NCBI RefSeq assembly: GCF_040008265.1
Contig: NZ_CP155620.1
Span: 248,001 to 312,000 of the forward strand
From: Campylobacter sp. CCS1377
GTDB taxonomy: Bacteria > Campylobacterota > Campylobacteria > Campylobacterales > Campylobacteraceae
Length of the DNA: 64,000 nt
Reading direction: 5' to 3'
The notes below the pieces were generated by a model. That model made no database searches, was not told the origin of the DNA, and saw nothing but the letters and a program-made list of their open reading frames with translations. Shown in pieces: positions 24,076-32,192 of the stretch. The first letter of the stretch is position 1; each line of letters begins with the position of its first letter. The position numbers and the translations under genes are program-made.

Positions 24076-25515
24076 ATGCTAGGTCTTAGTTTTTCTTTAT
24101 TAAGCGTAATTTTACTTGTTTTTATGCTTTATAAAAAAGTCAATGCTCACATGGCATTGCTTTTAAGTGGTTTGTTGTTGCTTTCTTTGGCTGCTATTTT
24201 TGGGCTTTCTCCACATGTTATTGAAAAAGGCTCTTTAAATTTAGCCTTTTTTGATATTTTTCAAGTTTTTAACCAAACAATGTCAAGTACTTTAGCAGGT
24301 CTTGGTCTTACCTTAATGTGTATTGCTGGATTTTCTGCTTATATGGATCATGTTGGGGCTTCCTATGCACTTTTTAAGGTTTTTGAAAAACCTCTAAAAA
24401 TGGTAAAATCTCCCTATGTTTTGCTTATAATTGCATATTTTATCGTGCAATTTTTAGTTCTTTTTATCCCATCTCATGCAGGACTTGGACTTTTGCTTAT
24501 GGTTACCATGTATCCTATTTTGGTGCGTTCGGGTGTTTCAAAACTATCTGCCTTAAGCGTGATTGCAATTTGTCAATACATAGATCATGGACCTGGAAGT
24601 GGTAATGTTATCATGGCTTCAAAAGTGGCTGATATTGATCCTGCGATCTATTTTGTAAATTATCAGTTGCCTACAACTTTACCAATCATTTTAGCAGTGG
24701 GACTTGCGATTTATCTTAGCAATAAATTCTTTGATAAAAGAGATAATTTTGTTTTCAACGCTCAAGAAGTAGAAAAAGAATTAAGTCAAAATGAGGACAA
24801 AGAAAAAGAATTAAAAAAACCACCAAGAATTTATGCTATTTTGCCTATAATCCCTTTAGTTTTAATATTAGGTTTTAGTTCGGTTTTAGATAGTTTTTTA
24901 GTTTTGATTGGAATTAGTAGTGTCGAAGAGGTTGAAGCAGCTGCTAGCACTGCAATTAAAATGAATGTTCCAGTAGCAATGGTAATTTCAACTTTTGTGG
25001 CTATTATTTTTGAAATGATACGCTATAAAAGTATAGTAGAAACTCTTAATTCTATTATGATTTTCTTTAAAGGAATGGGGCATTTATTTGTAATCACAGT
25101 TTCTTTGATAGTTTGCGGTCAGGTCTTTGCAAATGGACTTTTATCGGTTGGTTTTGTGGATACTTTGATAGGATATTGCCAAAGTGCTGGATTTGGCGTG
25201 CTTGCTATTATTATTGCAGTATCTATTTTACTTGCAGTTTGTGCTTTTTTGATGGGTTCTGGAAATGCAGCATTTTTTTCTTTTGCGCCATTAATTCCAA
25301 ACATAGCAAAACATTTTGGTGTTGAAACCATTACTATGATAGCACCAATTCAAATTATGACAGGTTTTGGAAGATGTGTTAGTCCTATAGCACCGGCAAT
25401 TTTGGCAATTTCAGCTATTGCAAAAGTAAATCCTTTGCAAGTGGTTAAAAGAACAGCTATTCCTATGTTGGTGGCTGCGATTACTAATATTATTATGACT
25501 TATATTTATTTATAA
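24076..25515 (+). CDS. DcuC-family C4-dicarboxylate transporter
   Basis: 479 residues with about 12-13 membrane helices and a charged cytoplasmic loop near residue 230-250 (QEVEKELSQNEDKEKELKK). Conserved segments include IPSHAGLGLLLMVTMYPIL and GSGNAAFFSFAPLIPNIAKHFG, typical of DcuC (fumarate/succinate/malate carriers). In NCTC 11168 the homologue (Cj1389) is annotated as a pseudogene; here the frame is intact. Starts 3 bases after ridA, so it is in the same operon. The exact substrate cannot be read from sequence. Confidence 0.82.
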   Translation: MLGLSFSLLSVILLVFMLYKKVNAHMALLLSGLLLLSLAAIFGLSPHVIEKGSLNLAFFDIFQVFNQTMSSTLAGLGLTLMCIAGFSAYMDHVGASYALFKVFEKPLKMVKSPYVLLIIAYFIVQFLVLFIPSHAGLGLLLMVTMYPILVRSGVSKLSALSVIAICQYIDHGPGSGNVIMASKVADIDPAIYFVNYQLPTTLPIILAVGLAIYLSNKFFDKRDNFVFNAQEVEKELSQNEDKEKELKKPPRIYAILPIIPLVLILGFSSVLDSFLVLIGISSVEEVEAAASTAIKMNVPVAMVISTFVAIIFEMIRYKSIVETLNSIMIFFKGMGHLFVITVSLIVCGQVFANGLLSVGFVDTLIGYCQSAGFGVLAIIIAVSILLAVCAFLMGSGNAAFFSFAPLIPNIAKHFGVETITMIAPIQIMTGFGRCVSPIAPAILAISAIAKVNPLQVVKRTAIPMLVAAITNIIMTYIYL

Positions 25516-25527
25516 AAAGGAGAAAAA

Positions 25528-26691
25528 ATGAATTCAAAAACTAAACTTATCCATTGTGGTAGAGGAGATCAAAATGTTCCTGTAAGATCGGTTAACCCTA
25601 CACTTATGCGTGCATCAACCATACTTTTTAAAGATCACGCTACTTGGCAAGAATACAGAGAATTAAGAAAAACTCAGCGTGTTTTAAGTTACGGCGCTAG
25701 AGGAACGACTACAAATTTTGAGTTAGAAAAATTAATTTGTGAGCTAGAAGGCGGACATAGAGCTCAACTTTTCCCAACAGGACTTGCAGCTTTAGCTATG
25801 GTGCTTTTAAATTATGCTAGTAAAGATGCTCATTTTTTAATTACTGATGCTATTTATGGACCTGTTAGAACTATTTGTGATTTATTTTTAGCAAAAATGG
25901 GTGTAGAAATTGACTTCTTAAAAGCAGATGCTTCTGATGTAGAAGAAAAAATTAAACCAAATACAAAACTTATTTTATGTGAAAGTCCAGGTTCTATACT
26001 TTATGAAATCATAGATTTGCCAAAACTTTGCAAAATAGCACATGCTCACAATATTCCTGTAGCTATTGATAATACATACTCTAGTGGGTATTTTTTAAAT
26101 CCACTTGAGCTTGGTGTAGATATCTCAGTTATTGCTGCAACTAAATATTTAAGTGGACATTCAGATGTTACTATGGGTATAGTAGTGATTAATGAAAAAG
26201 AATGGAAGAATTTTGACAAACTTCCTGAAGCTTTAGGTTTTACAACAAGTCCTGATGATGCTTATTTAGTACTTCGCGGTATGAGAACGCTAGATGTTAG
26301 AATGAAAGCTCATGAAAAAAGTGCTGATGAAATCGTAGAGTTTTTACAAACAAGAAAAGAAATAAAAACTATTTTTTATCCAAAAATTAAAACTCATCCA
26401 AATCATGAAATTTTTATGCGTGATCATAAAGGTGCAAATGGTATGGTTACAATTGAATTTGCAAATGGGTATAGCAAAGAAGATGCTATTAAATTCGTAG
26501 ATAAATTAGAGTATTTTTCAATAGGTGCTAGTTGGGGTGGATATGAAAGTTTAGCAACCGTTACTACTCCGCCAAGAACAGCAACCGATTGGAGTGCAAG
26601 AGGTCCATTTGTAAGATTTCATATAGGGCTTGAAGATACAAAAGATTTAATTGCTGATTTAACACAGGCTTTTGATAGTATTAAAAAATAA
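25528..26691 (+). CDS. metC: Cystathionine beta-lyase-like PLP enzyme
   Basis: 387 residues of the Cys/Met-metabolism PLP family. The Schiff-base lysine is Lys206 in ATKYLSGHSD; YGARGTTTNFELE and SIGASWGGYESL are typical of MetC-type beta-lyases. Such enzymes cleave the beta carbon-sulfur bond of cystathionine or cystine-like substrates, giving pyruvate and ammonia through 2-aminoacrylate, the RidA substrate. In NCTC 11168 the equivalent metC' is split into fragments; this copy is full length. It sits 12 bases after the transporter. Substrate other than cystathionine is possible given the context. Confidence 0.85.
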   Translation: MNSKTKLIHCGRGDQNVPVRSVNPTLMRASTILFKDHATWQEYRELRKTQRVLSYGARGTTTNFELEKLICELEGGHRAQLFPTGLAALAMVLLNYASKDAHFLITDAIYGPVRTICDLFLAKMGVEIDFLKADASDVEEKIKPNTKLILCESPGSILYEIIDLPKLCKIAHAHNIPVAIDNTYSSGYFLNPLELGVDISVIAATKYLSGHSDVTMGIVVINEKEWKNFDKLPEALGFTTSPDDAYLVLRGMRTLDVRMKAHEKSADEIVEFLQTRKEIKTIFYPKIKTHPNHEIFMRDHKGANGMVTIEFANGYSKEDAIKFVDKLEYFSIGASWGGYESLATVTTPPRTATDWSARGPFVRFHIGLEDTKDLIADLTQAFDSIKK

Positions 26692-26700
26692 GGGGATAAA

Positions 26701-28068
26701 ATGACAGGAATTAGTGTATTTGATCATAGATTATTAGCAGATTCTTGGAGCACTCCTGCAATGAGAGCTATTTTTAGTGAAGAAAATAGAATTCAAAAAT
26801 GGCTTGATGTAGAAGCTGCCCTAGCAAAAGCACAAGCAAAGCTTAAAATCATACCAGAAGATGCCGCAGAAGAGATAGCAAAAAAAGCTCATTATGAATT
26901 TATGGATATGGATTTTATCTATGCTGAATTTAAAAAAACCAAACATCCTTTAGTGCCGACCGTTCGTGGTTTAGAAAAGGCTTGTGAAAATGGTTTGGGC
27001 GAATTTGTGCATTTTGGAGTTACTACTCAAGATATTATTGATACTGGACTTGTTTTGCAATTTAAAGAAGCAATGCAAATCATAAAAAGCGAGTTAAAGG
27101 CTATAGCAAAAGATTTAGCAAAACTTGCTAAAACACATAAAAACACCCCTATGATGGGAAGAACTTTAGCTTTGCAAGCTTTACCTATAACTTTTGGACA
27201 CAAAGTTGCTATTTGGCTTAGTGAATTAAACCGCCATTATGATAGGATAATGGAGCTTGAAAAAAGATTATATGTAGGTTTAATCGTAGGTGCAGTAGGA
27301 ACTAAAGCAAGTTTAAGCGATGAGTGTAATGAAGTAGAAAAGCTAACTTTGGAAAATTTAGATTTAAATGTACCTGATATTTCTTGGCAGCCTGCAAGAG
27401 ATCGTTTTATAGAGCTTGGTTATGTTTTAGGAAATATTAATGCAACCTTTAACAAAATAGCACATCAGCTTTTAATCCTTACACACAATGAAATAGATGA
27501 AATAGCAGAGCCTTTTGGCAAAGGACAAGTTGGATCAAGCACTATGCCACACAAAAGAAATCCTGCGGTAAGTGAAAATGCAGTAACTGTTAGTAATGCT
27601 TTAAGAGCAAATATTGCGATTTTAAGTGATATTGAAAGACATGAGCATGAAAGAGATGGACAAGTTTGGAAAATGGAATGGAAACTTTTACCTGAAATTT
27701 TCTTAATGCTTTCAGTGGTTTTGGCAAATATGAAATTTGTTTTTAGTGATTTAGAAGTTAAAAAAGACAAAATGCTTAAAAATCTAAATATTTTAGATGG
27801 CTTTGTTTTAGCAGAACGCGTTATGTTTGCATTAAGTGATCATTATGGAAAGCAACACGCACATGAGATTGTTTATGAAAATGCGATGAGAGGCATAGAA
27901 GGTCATAAAACATTTAAAGAAGTATTATTAAGTGATGAAAGAGTAAGTAAAGTATTAAATGAAAAAGACATTGATGCCTTGCTTGATGCGACTACTTATG
28001 TGGGTTATGCACCAAAACTTGTAGATGAATTTTTAGAAAAAATCGCTTCATCTGAAATTTTAAAATAG
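26701..28068 (+). CDS. Fumarase/aspartase-superfamily lyase (Cj1394 type)
   Basis: 455 residues. Carries the superfamily signature GSSTMPHKRNP at 278-288, with the mobile catalytic serine in SS, plus GVTTQDIIDTGLVLQF, which resembles the PurB/PcaB (adenylosuccinate lyase/carboxymuconate cycloisomerase) branch. Enzymes of this superfamily release fumarate from succinyl-linked substrates. C. jejuni has a separate purB, so this is probably not the purine enzyme. It lies between metC and the MmgE/PrpD gene with 9-base gaps, suggesting a shared catabolic pathway. Confidence 0.82.
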   Translation: MTGISVFDHRLLADSWSTPAMRAIFSEENRIQKWLDVEAALAKAQAKLKIIPEDAAEEIAKKAHYEFMDMDFIYAEFKKTKHPLVPTVRGLEKACENGLGEFVHFGVTTQDIIDTGLVLQFKEAMQIIKSELKAIAKDLAKLAKTHKNTPMMGRTLALQALPITFGHKVAIWLSELNRHYDRIMELEKRLYVGLIVGAVGTKASLSDECNEVEKLTLENLDLNVPDISWQPARDRFIELGYVLGNINATFNKIAHQLLILTHNEIDEIAEPFGKGQVGSSTMPHKRNPAVSENAVTVSNALRANIAILSDIERHEHERDGQVWKMEWKLLPEIFLMLSVVLANMKFVFSDLEVKKDKMLKNLNILDGFVLAERVMFALSDHYGKQHAHEIVYENAMRGIEGHKTFKEVLLSDERVSKVLNEKDIDALLDATTYVGYAPKLVDEFLEKIASSEILK

Positions 28069-28077
28069 GAAATAAAA

Positions 28078-29409
28078 ATGCTTTATAGCGAGATTTTAGC
28101 TGATTTTATCGTAGGGCTTAAATTTGAAGATATCCCATCAAGTGTAGTGCAAAGGGCTAAGGAATTAATGCTCGATAGCCTTGGGACAGCTTTGGCTGCA
28201 AGTAATGAAGAATGTGTTAATAATGCTTTAAAAGTTTTTAATACTAAAGGTGATACTCAAATTTGGGGCAAAGAGGAAAAAATTGACGCTATAAGCGCTG
28301 CTATGCTTAATGGTATAGCAGCCCATGCGCTTGATTTTGATGATACGCACACAGAAGCTATTTTACATGCAAGTGCTATTTTAACTCCGCTTTGTTTGAG
28401 TTATGGTTTTAGTGTGAGTAAAGATGCTAAAAAAATCATCAAAGCTTTTATCATAGGCTGGGAAGTAGCTGCTAGAGTTGGCATTGCAAGTAAGGGAAGT
28501 TTTCACAAACGCGGTTTTCATACTACTGCTATTGCTGGAATTTTTGGAAGTGTGAGTGCGAGTTGTGTCATGCTTGATTTAAATAAAGAACAAATCATTA
28601 ATGCTTTAGGGCTTGCAGGAAGCTTTGCAAGTGGGGTAAATGAATTTTTATCGAATGGATCAAATTCAAAAGTTTTGCATATTGCCAATGCTATAAAGAA
28701 TGGAATTTTTGTTGCAAATTGCGCTAAAAATGGTATGAGTGGTCCTCTTAGTATCTTTGAAGGAAGGGATAATATCTTTAGATGTTTTGGCATAGAGCAA
28801 GATTGCGATAAAGCTAAACTTTGTGAAGCTTTGGGTGAAATTTGGCAAGTTATGCAAGTTTCTATAAAGCCTTATCCGAGTTGTCATTTTGCACATGGGC
28901 TTATTGATTGTGCTATTGCTTTAAGAAATGACGGCTTAAAAGCAGACGAAATTAAAAGCATACATTGTTTTGTAGATGAGGTGCCTATTTCTTTTATTTG
29001 TGATCCTTTAGAAGCAAAATATACCCCAAATAGTGCTTACGCGGCTAAATTTTCCATGCCTTTTTTGATGGCTTTAGGTTTTTTTGATGGCAAAATTACC
29101 TTGACTTCTTATGAAAATTTAAAAAGAGATGAAGTACTAGAATTTGCTAAAAAAATCACTTATGAAAAAAGAAAATCAAGCGGCTTTCCAAAGTATTTCC
29201 CAGGGCATATAGAAGCTATTTTGCAAGATAGAAGAGTGATTAAAAAGGATGTATTTATAAATAAAGGTAATTTCGATAATCCTTTGAGCTTTGAAGAGCT
29301 AAAGGCTAAATTTTTAGATAATGCCTTAAGAAGTGTCGAACTAAAAAGAGCACAAAATATAATAAATCAAATTCAAGATCTAGAAAATTTACAAACTTTT
29401 TCTTTTTAG
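28078..29409 (+). CDS. MmgE/PrpD family protein
   Basis: 443 residues, full family length. Typical segments are MLDSLGTALAAS, HALDFDDTHTEAILHASAIL, GWEVAARVG and KPYPSCHFAHGLIDCAIAL. The family includes 2-methylcitrate dehydratase, cis-aconitate decarboxylase and iminodisuccinate epimerase, all acting on tri- or dicarboxylates. No other methylcitrate gene (prpB, prpC) is near, so a methylcitrate role is doubtful; an epimerase for a succinyl-linked substrate of the neighbouring lyase is a reasonable idea. The homologue Cj1395 is a pseudogene in NCTC 11168; this one is intact. Confidence 0.82.
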   Translation: MLYSEILADFIVGLKFEDIPSSVVQRAKELMLDSLGTALAASNEECVNNALKVFNTKGDTQIWGKEEKIDAISAAMLNGIAAHALDFDDTHTEAILHASAILTPLCLSYGFSVSKDAKKIIKAFIIGWEVAARVGIASKGSFHKRGFHTTAIAGIFGSVSASCVMLDLNKEQIINALGLAGSFASGVNEFLSNGSNSKVLHIANAIKNGIFVANCAKNGMSGPLSIFEGRDNIFRCFGIEQDCDKAKLCEALGEIWQVMQVSIKPYPSCHFAHGLIDCAIALRNDGLKADEIKSIHCFVDEVPISFICDPLEAKYTPNSAYAAKFSMPFLMALGFFDGKITLTSYENLKRDEVLEFAKKITYEKRKSSGFPKYFPGHIEAILQDRRVIKKDVFINKGNFDNPLSFEELKAKFLDNALRSVELKRAQNIINQIQDLENLQTFSF

Positions 29410-29481
29410 CTTTTAATAAAAACTTAAAAATTACATATCTTTGCTAAAATTTGATTTTATTGTATTTTGAAAGGAAAATTT

Positions 29482-29844
29482 ATGCAAAGATATCCAAAAG
29501 CTATTGGTCCATATTCGGCTTATAGAGAAGCGAATAGTTTTATTTTTATATCAGGTCAAATTCCTATTGATCCGCAAAATGGTGAAGTTGTAAATGGAGA
29601 TATTGCTCAGCAAAGCACTCAAGTTTTAAAGAATTTGCAAGCTATATTAGAAGAAAATGGACTTGGTTTTGAAAATGTAGTGAAAACAACGGTTTTTTTA
29701 GCAGACATTAATGAATTTACTCCAATGAATGAAATTTATGCCAAGTTTTTTAAAGCCCCTTATCCTGCGCGTTCAGCTATTGCCGTTAAAGATCTTCCTA
29801 AGGGTGTAAAGGTTGAAATTGAAGCTATAGCATTTAAAAAATAA
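29482..29844 (+). CDS. Second RidA family imine deaminase
   Basis: 120 residues. By direct counting it is identical to the ridA product at 23710 at 80 of 120 positions, with no gaps, and retains Arg97 in PYPARSAI and SGQIPI. I start it at the ATG at 29482 after AAAGGAAAA, not at the TTG five codons upstream. It closes the lyase cluster but is separated from the MmgE/PrpD gene by 72 bases, so it may have its own promoter. A local duplication that brackets the cluster is the simplest explanation. Confidence 0.88.
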   Translation: MQRYPKAIGPYSAYREANSFIFISGQIPIDPQNGEVVNGDIAQQSTQVLKNLQAILEENGLGFENVVKTTVFLADINEFTPMNEIYAKFFKAPYPARSAIAVKDLPKGVKVEIEAIAFKK

Positions 29845-29846
29845 AT

Positions 29847-29863
29847 TTGCTAATCGTTATCAA
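29847..29863. promoter_or_regulatory. Candidate Fur box upstream of feoAB
   Basis: TTGCTAATCGTTATCAA matches the Fur consensus TTGATAATNATTATCAA at 14 of 16 defined positions. It overlaps the expected -35 region, with a -10-like TATGAT at 29872-29877. It lies just 3 bases after the stop of the second ridA. Fits iron repression of ferrous uptake. Confidence 0.65.
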
Positions 29864-29865
29864 AA

Positions 29866-29886
29866 TTAAGATATGATTTATCTTAA
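29866..29886. repeat. Inverted repeat over the feoA -10 region
   Basis: Perfect arms TTAAGATA and TATCTTAA around TGATT, 3 bases after the Fur box. It covers the -10-like TATGAT, so it may be a second operator; as an RNA hairpin it would be weak. Confidence 0.45.
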
Positions 29887-29928
29887 AAATGTTACAATTT
29901 TTTATTTATTGTTTCTTAAGGATGCAAA

Positions 29929-30159
29929 ATGACGCTTGATGTTTTAAAAGATGATGAAGTAGCTTTAATTATTGATATTGATGCTTCTGATGAGCTTAAA
30001 AATAGATTTTTTAGTTTTGGTTTTATCAAAGGGAGAAAAATTAAAAAAATTTCATCATCTTTAAGAAAATCTACTTTAATGGTGGAACTCGAAAATAGTT
30101 GCGTGATTTTAAGAGCCAATGAAGCAAAAACAATTAAAATACAAAAGATAACGCAATGA
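29929..30159 (+). CDS. feoA: FeoA ferrous iron transport accessory protein
   Basis: 76 residues, a small SH3-like FeoA domain (DEVALIIDIDASDELKNRFFSFGFIKGRKIKKIS, ending NSCVILRANEAKTIKI). It supports FeoB activity at the inner membrane. ATG at 29929 follows AAGGATG; overlaps feoB by 4 bases. No FeoC follows. Confidence 0.92.
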   Translation: MTLDVLKDDEVALIIDIDASDELKNRFFSFGFIKGRKIKKISSSLRKSTLMVELENSCVILRANEAKTIKIQKITQ

Positions 30160-32192
30160 AAAAAATTAATGTTGTACTTGTAGGGCAACCTAATGTGGGT
30201 AAAAGTCTTTTGATTAATGCTTTGTGTAAAGCTAATATGAAAGTGGGAAATTTCCCAGGTGTAACCGTTGAAAAGGCTGTGGCAAAGGCATATTATAAAG
30301 ATTATGAAATTAAATTTATTGATTTGCCTGGAACTTATGCCTTAGATGGTTATTCTGAAGAAGAAAAAATCACAAAAAATTACATAGAAAATGAAAATTA
30401 CGATATTATTGTTAATGTTTTAGATTCTACAAATTTAGAACGCAATCTTGCTTTAAGTATGCAACTTTTGGATATAAATAAAAAAATGATTTTAGCTTTA
30501 AATATGCAAGATGAGGCGCACAATGAAGGTGCTTGGATTAATGACAAGGCTCTAGAAGAGCTTTTAAAAATTCCTTGTATTAGTGTTTCTGCAAAAACAA
30601 AGCAAAATTTAAATAGCTTATTAGAACTTATTATCCAAAATCACGAAAAACAGTTCATCGCTCCGCAAAGAATTTATAGCGATGTTATTGAAAATGAACT
30701 TGACAAAATCACTGAATTTTTAAATAATAAAAAATTAAATCACCATGATCTTTCTAATAGGCAATTTGCTTTTGATTTATTGTTAGGAAAACAGCAAAGT
30801 GAATTTGATGAGTTAAATTCACTTATTAATAGTGCGCGTAATAGGTTATTTATGGAGTACGACACTCAAGATTTAAATATGATTTTTAGAGAAAATTTAA
30901 TGGCTTTTGCAAAAGCGGTAGCGATGAAGGTTTTAAGCCAAAGCAAAAAAAAGAATAAAAATCTCACCAAAAATATTGATGCTATTTTGACAAATAAATA
31001 TTTAGGAATTCCTATATTTTTATTTTTTATGTGGGCTTTATTTCAGCTAACTTTTACTTTAGGACAAATTCCTATGGATTATATAGAGAGTGGATTTGCC
31101 GCCTTTGGTAATTTATGCAAAGAGTATATTTCTAATGAACTTTTAGCTTCTATTTTGGCTGATGGAATAATAGGTGGTGTGGGTGCTGTGGTATTGTTTT
31201 TGCCAAATATTATCATCTTGTTTTTTGGCATCGCACTTTTAGAGACAACAGGTTATATGTCAAGAGTCGCTTTTTTGCTTGATGGAATTTTGCATAAATT
31301 TGGCTTACATGGAAAAAGTTTTATTCCACTTATTACTGGTTTTGGTTGTTCTGTGCCGGCTTTTATGGCTACACGAACGCTAAAGAATAAAAGGGATAGA
31401 CTTTTAACTCTTTTTGTTATAAATTTTATGAGTTGCGGTGCGAGACTTCCTGTTTATGTACTTTTCATCGGGGCTTTTTTTCCAAGCGAAAAAGCAGGAA
31501 ATTATCTTTTTGGAATTTACATTTTAGGTGCGATTTTAGGACTTTGTGCGGCAAAACTTTTAAGAATGACAGCTTTTCGTGGATTTGATGAGCCTTTTGT
31601 AATGGAAATGCCAAAATACCGTATGCCAAATTGGCATTTAGTTTGGTTTATGGTTTACAATAAAGCTAAAATGTATCTTAAAAAGGCTGGAACTTTCATA
31701 CTTTTAGCATCTTTACTTATATGGTTTGCGAGTAACTTTCCGCAAAATAATGTTGCTGATGTAAATTTGAGTGAATTAGAAAAACAAGAGCTTGCTATTG
31801 AAAATAGTTATTTAGGACAGTTTGGCAAGGCTATTGAGCCTGTGTTTGCTCCGCTTGAGCTTGATTGGAAATTAAGCGTTTCTTTAGTCAGCGGTTTAGC
31901 GGCAAAAGAAGTGATGATTTCAACCATGGGAGTGCTTTATTCTTTGGGTTCTGAAGTAGATGAAGAAAATTTAGCTTTAAGAGAAACCATTGCAAAGACT
32001 ATCCCATTTCCAACTGCGGTAGCTTATATTTTATTTGTAATGATTTACAATCCTTGCTTTGCAGCTACTATAGTCTTTTCAAAAGAAAGCGGTAAAGCTA
32101 AATATACTTTATATCTTTTTATCTTTACTTGCACTGTGGCTTATATAGTCGCTTTTGTGGGTTTAAATATTACAAAATTTGTGTTAAATTAA
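30156..32192 (+). CDS. feoB: FeoB ferrous iron transporter
   Basis: 678 residues. The N-terminal G domain has G1 GQPNVGKS, G3 DLPGTY and the G4-like NMQDEA (Gln replaces the Lys of NKxD). The membrane domain (about 280-678) has about eight helices with the Gate motifs GFGCSVPAFMATRTLKNKRDR and AAKEVMIS. FeoB imports Fe2+ across the inner membrane, the main ferrous route in microaerobic gut bacteria. D-V-N-L-S at Asn537 lies in the loop after a helix; if periplasmic it would be a PglB sequon. The gene overlaps convergent hydA2 by 4 bases at the stops, leaving no terminator between them. Confidence 0.96.
   Translation: MKKINVVLVGQPNVGKSLLINALCKANMKVGNFPGVTVEKAVAKAYYKDYEIKFIDLPGTYALDGYSEEEKITKNYIENENYDIIVNVLDSTNLERNLALSMQLLDINKKMILALNMQDEAHNEGAWINDKALEELLKIPCISVSAKTKQNLNSLLELIIQNHEKQFIAPQRIYSDVIENELDKITEFLNNKKLNHHDLSNRQFAFDLLLGKQQSEFDELNSLINSARNRLFMEYDTQDLNMIFRENLMAFAKAVAMKVLSQSKKKNKNLTKNIDAILTNKYLGIPIFLFFMWALFQLTFTLGQIPMDYIESGFAAFGNLCKEYISNELLASILADGIIGGVGAVVLFLPNIIILFFGIALLETTGYMSRVAFLLDGILHKFGLHGKSFIPLITGFGCSVPAFMATRTLKNKRDRLLTLFVINFMSCGARLPVYVLFIGAFFPSEKAGNYLFGIYILGAILGLCAAKLLRMTAFRGFDEPFVMEMPKYRMPNWHLVWFMVYNKAKMYLKKAGTFILLASLLIWFASNFPQNNVADVNLSELEKQELAIENSYLGQFGKAIEPVFAPLELDWKLSVSLVSGLAAKEVMISTMGVLYSLGSEVDEENLALRETIAKTIPFPTAVAYILFVMIYNPCFAATIVFSKESGKAKYTLYLFIFTCTVAYIVAFVGLNITKFVLN

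Noticed and set aside
26701-28068. Calling the fumarase-superfamily gene purB
   Set aside because: It has the PurB/PcaB-like signature, but C. jejuni keeps purB at another locus (Cj0023) and this gene lies in a catabolic-looking cluster. I leave the symbol empty.
28078-29409. Calling the MmgE/PrpD gene prpD
   Set aside because: There is no prpB or prpC beside it, so methylcitrate dehydratase activity is not supported.
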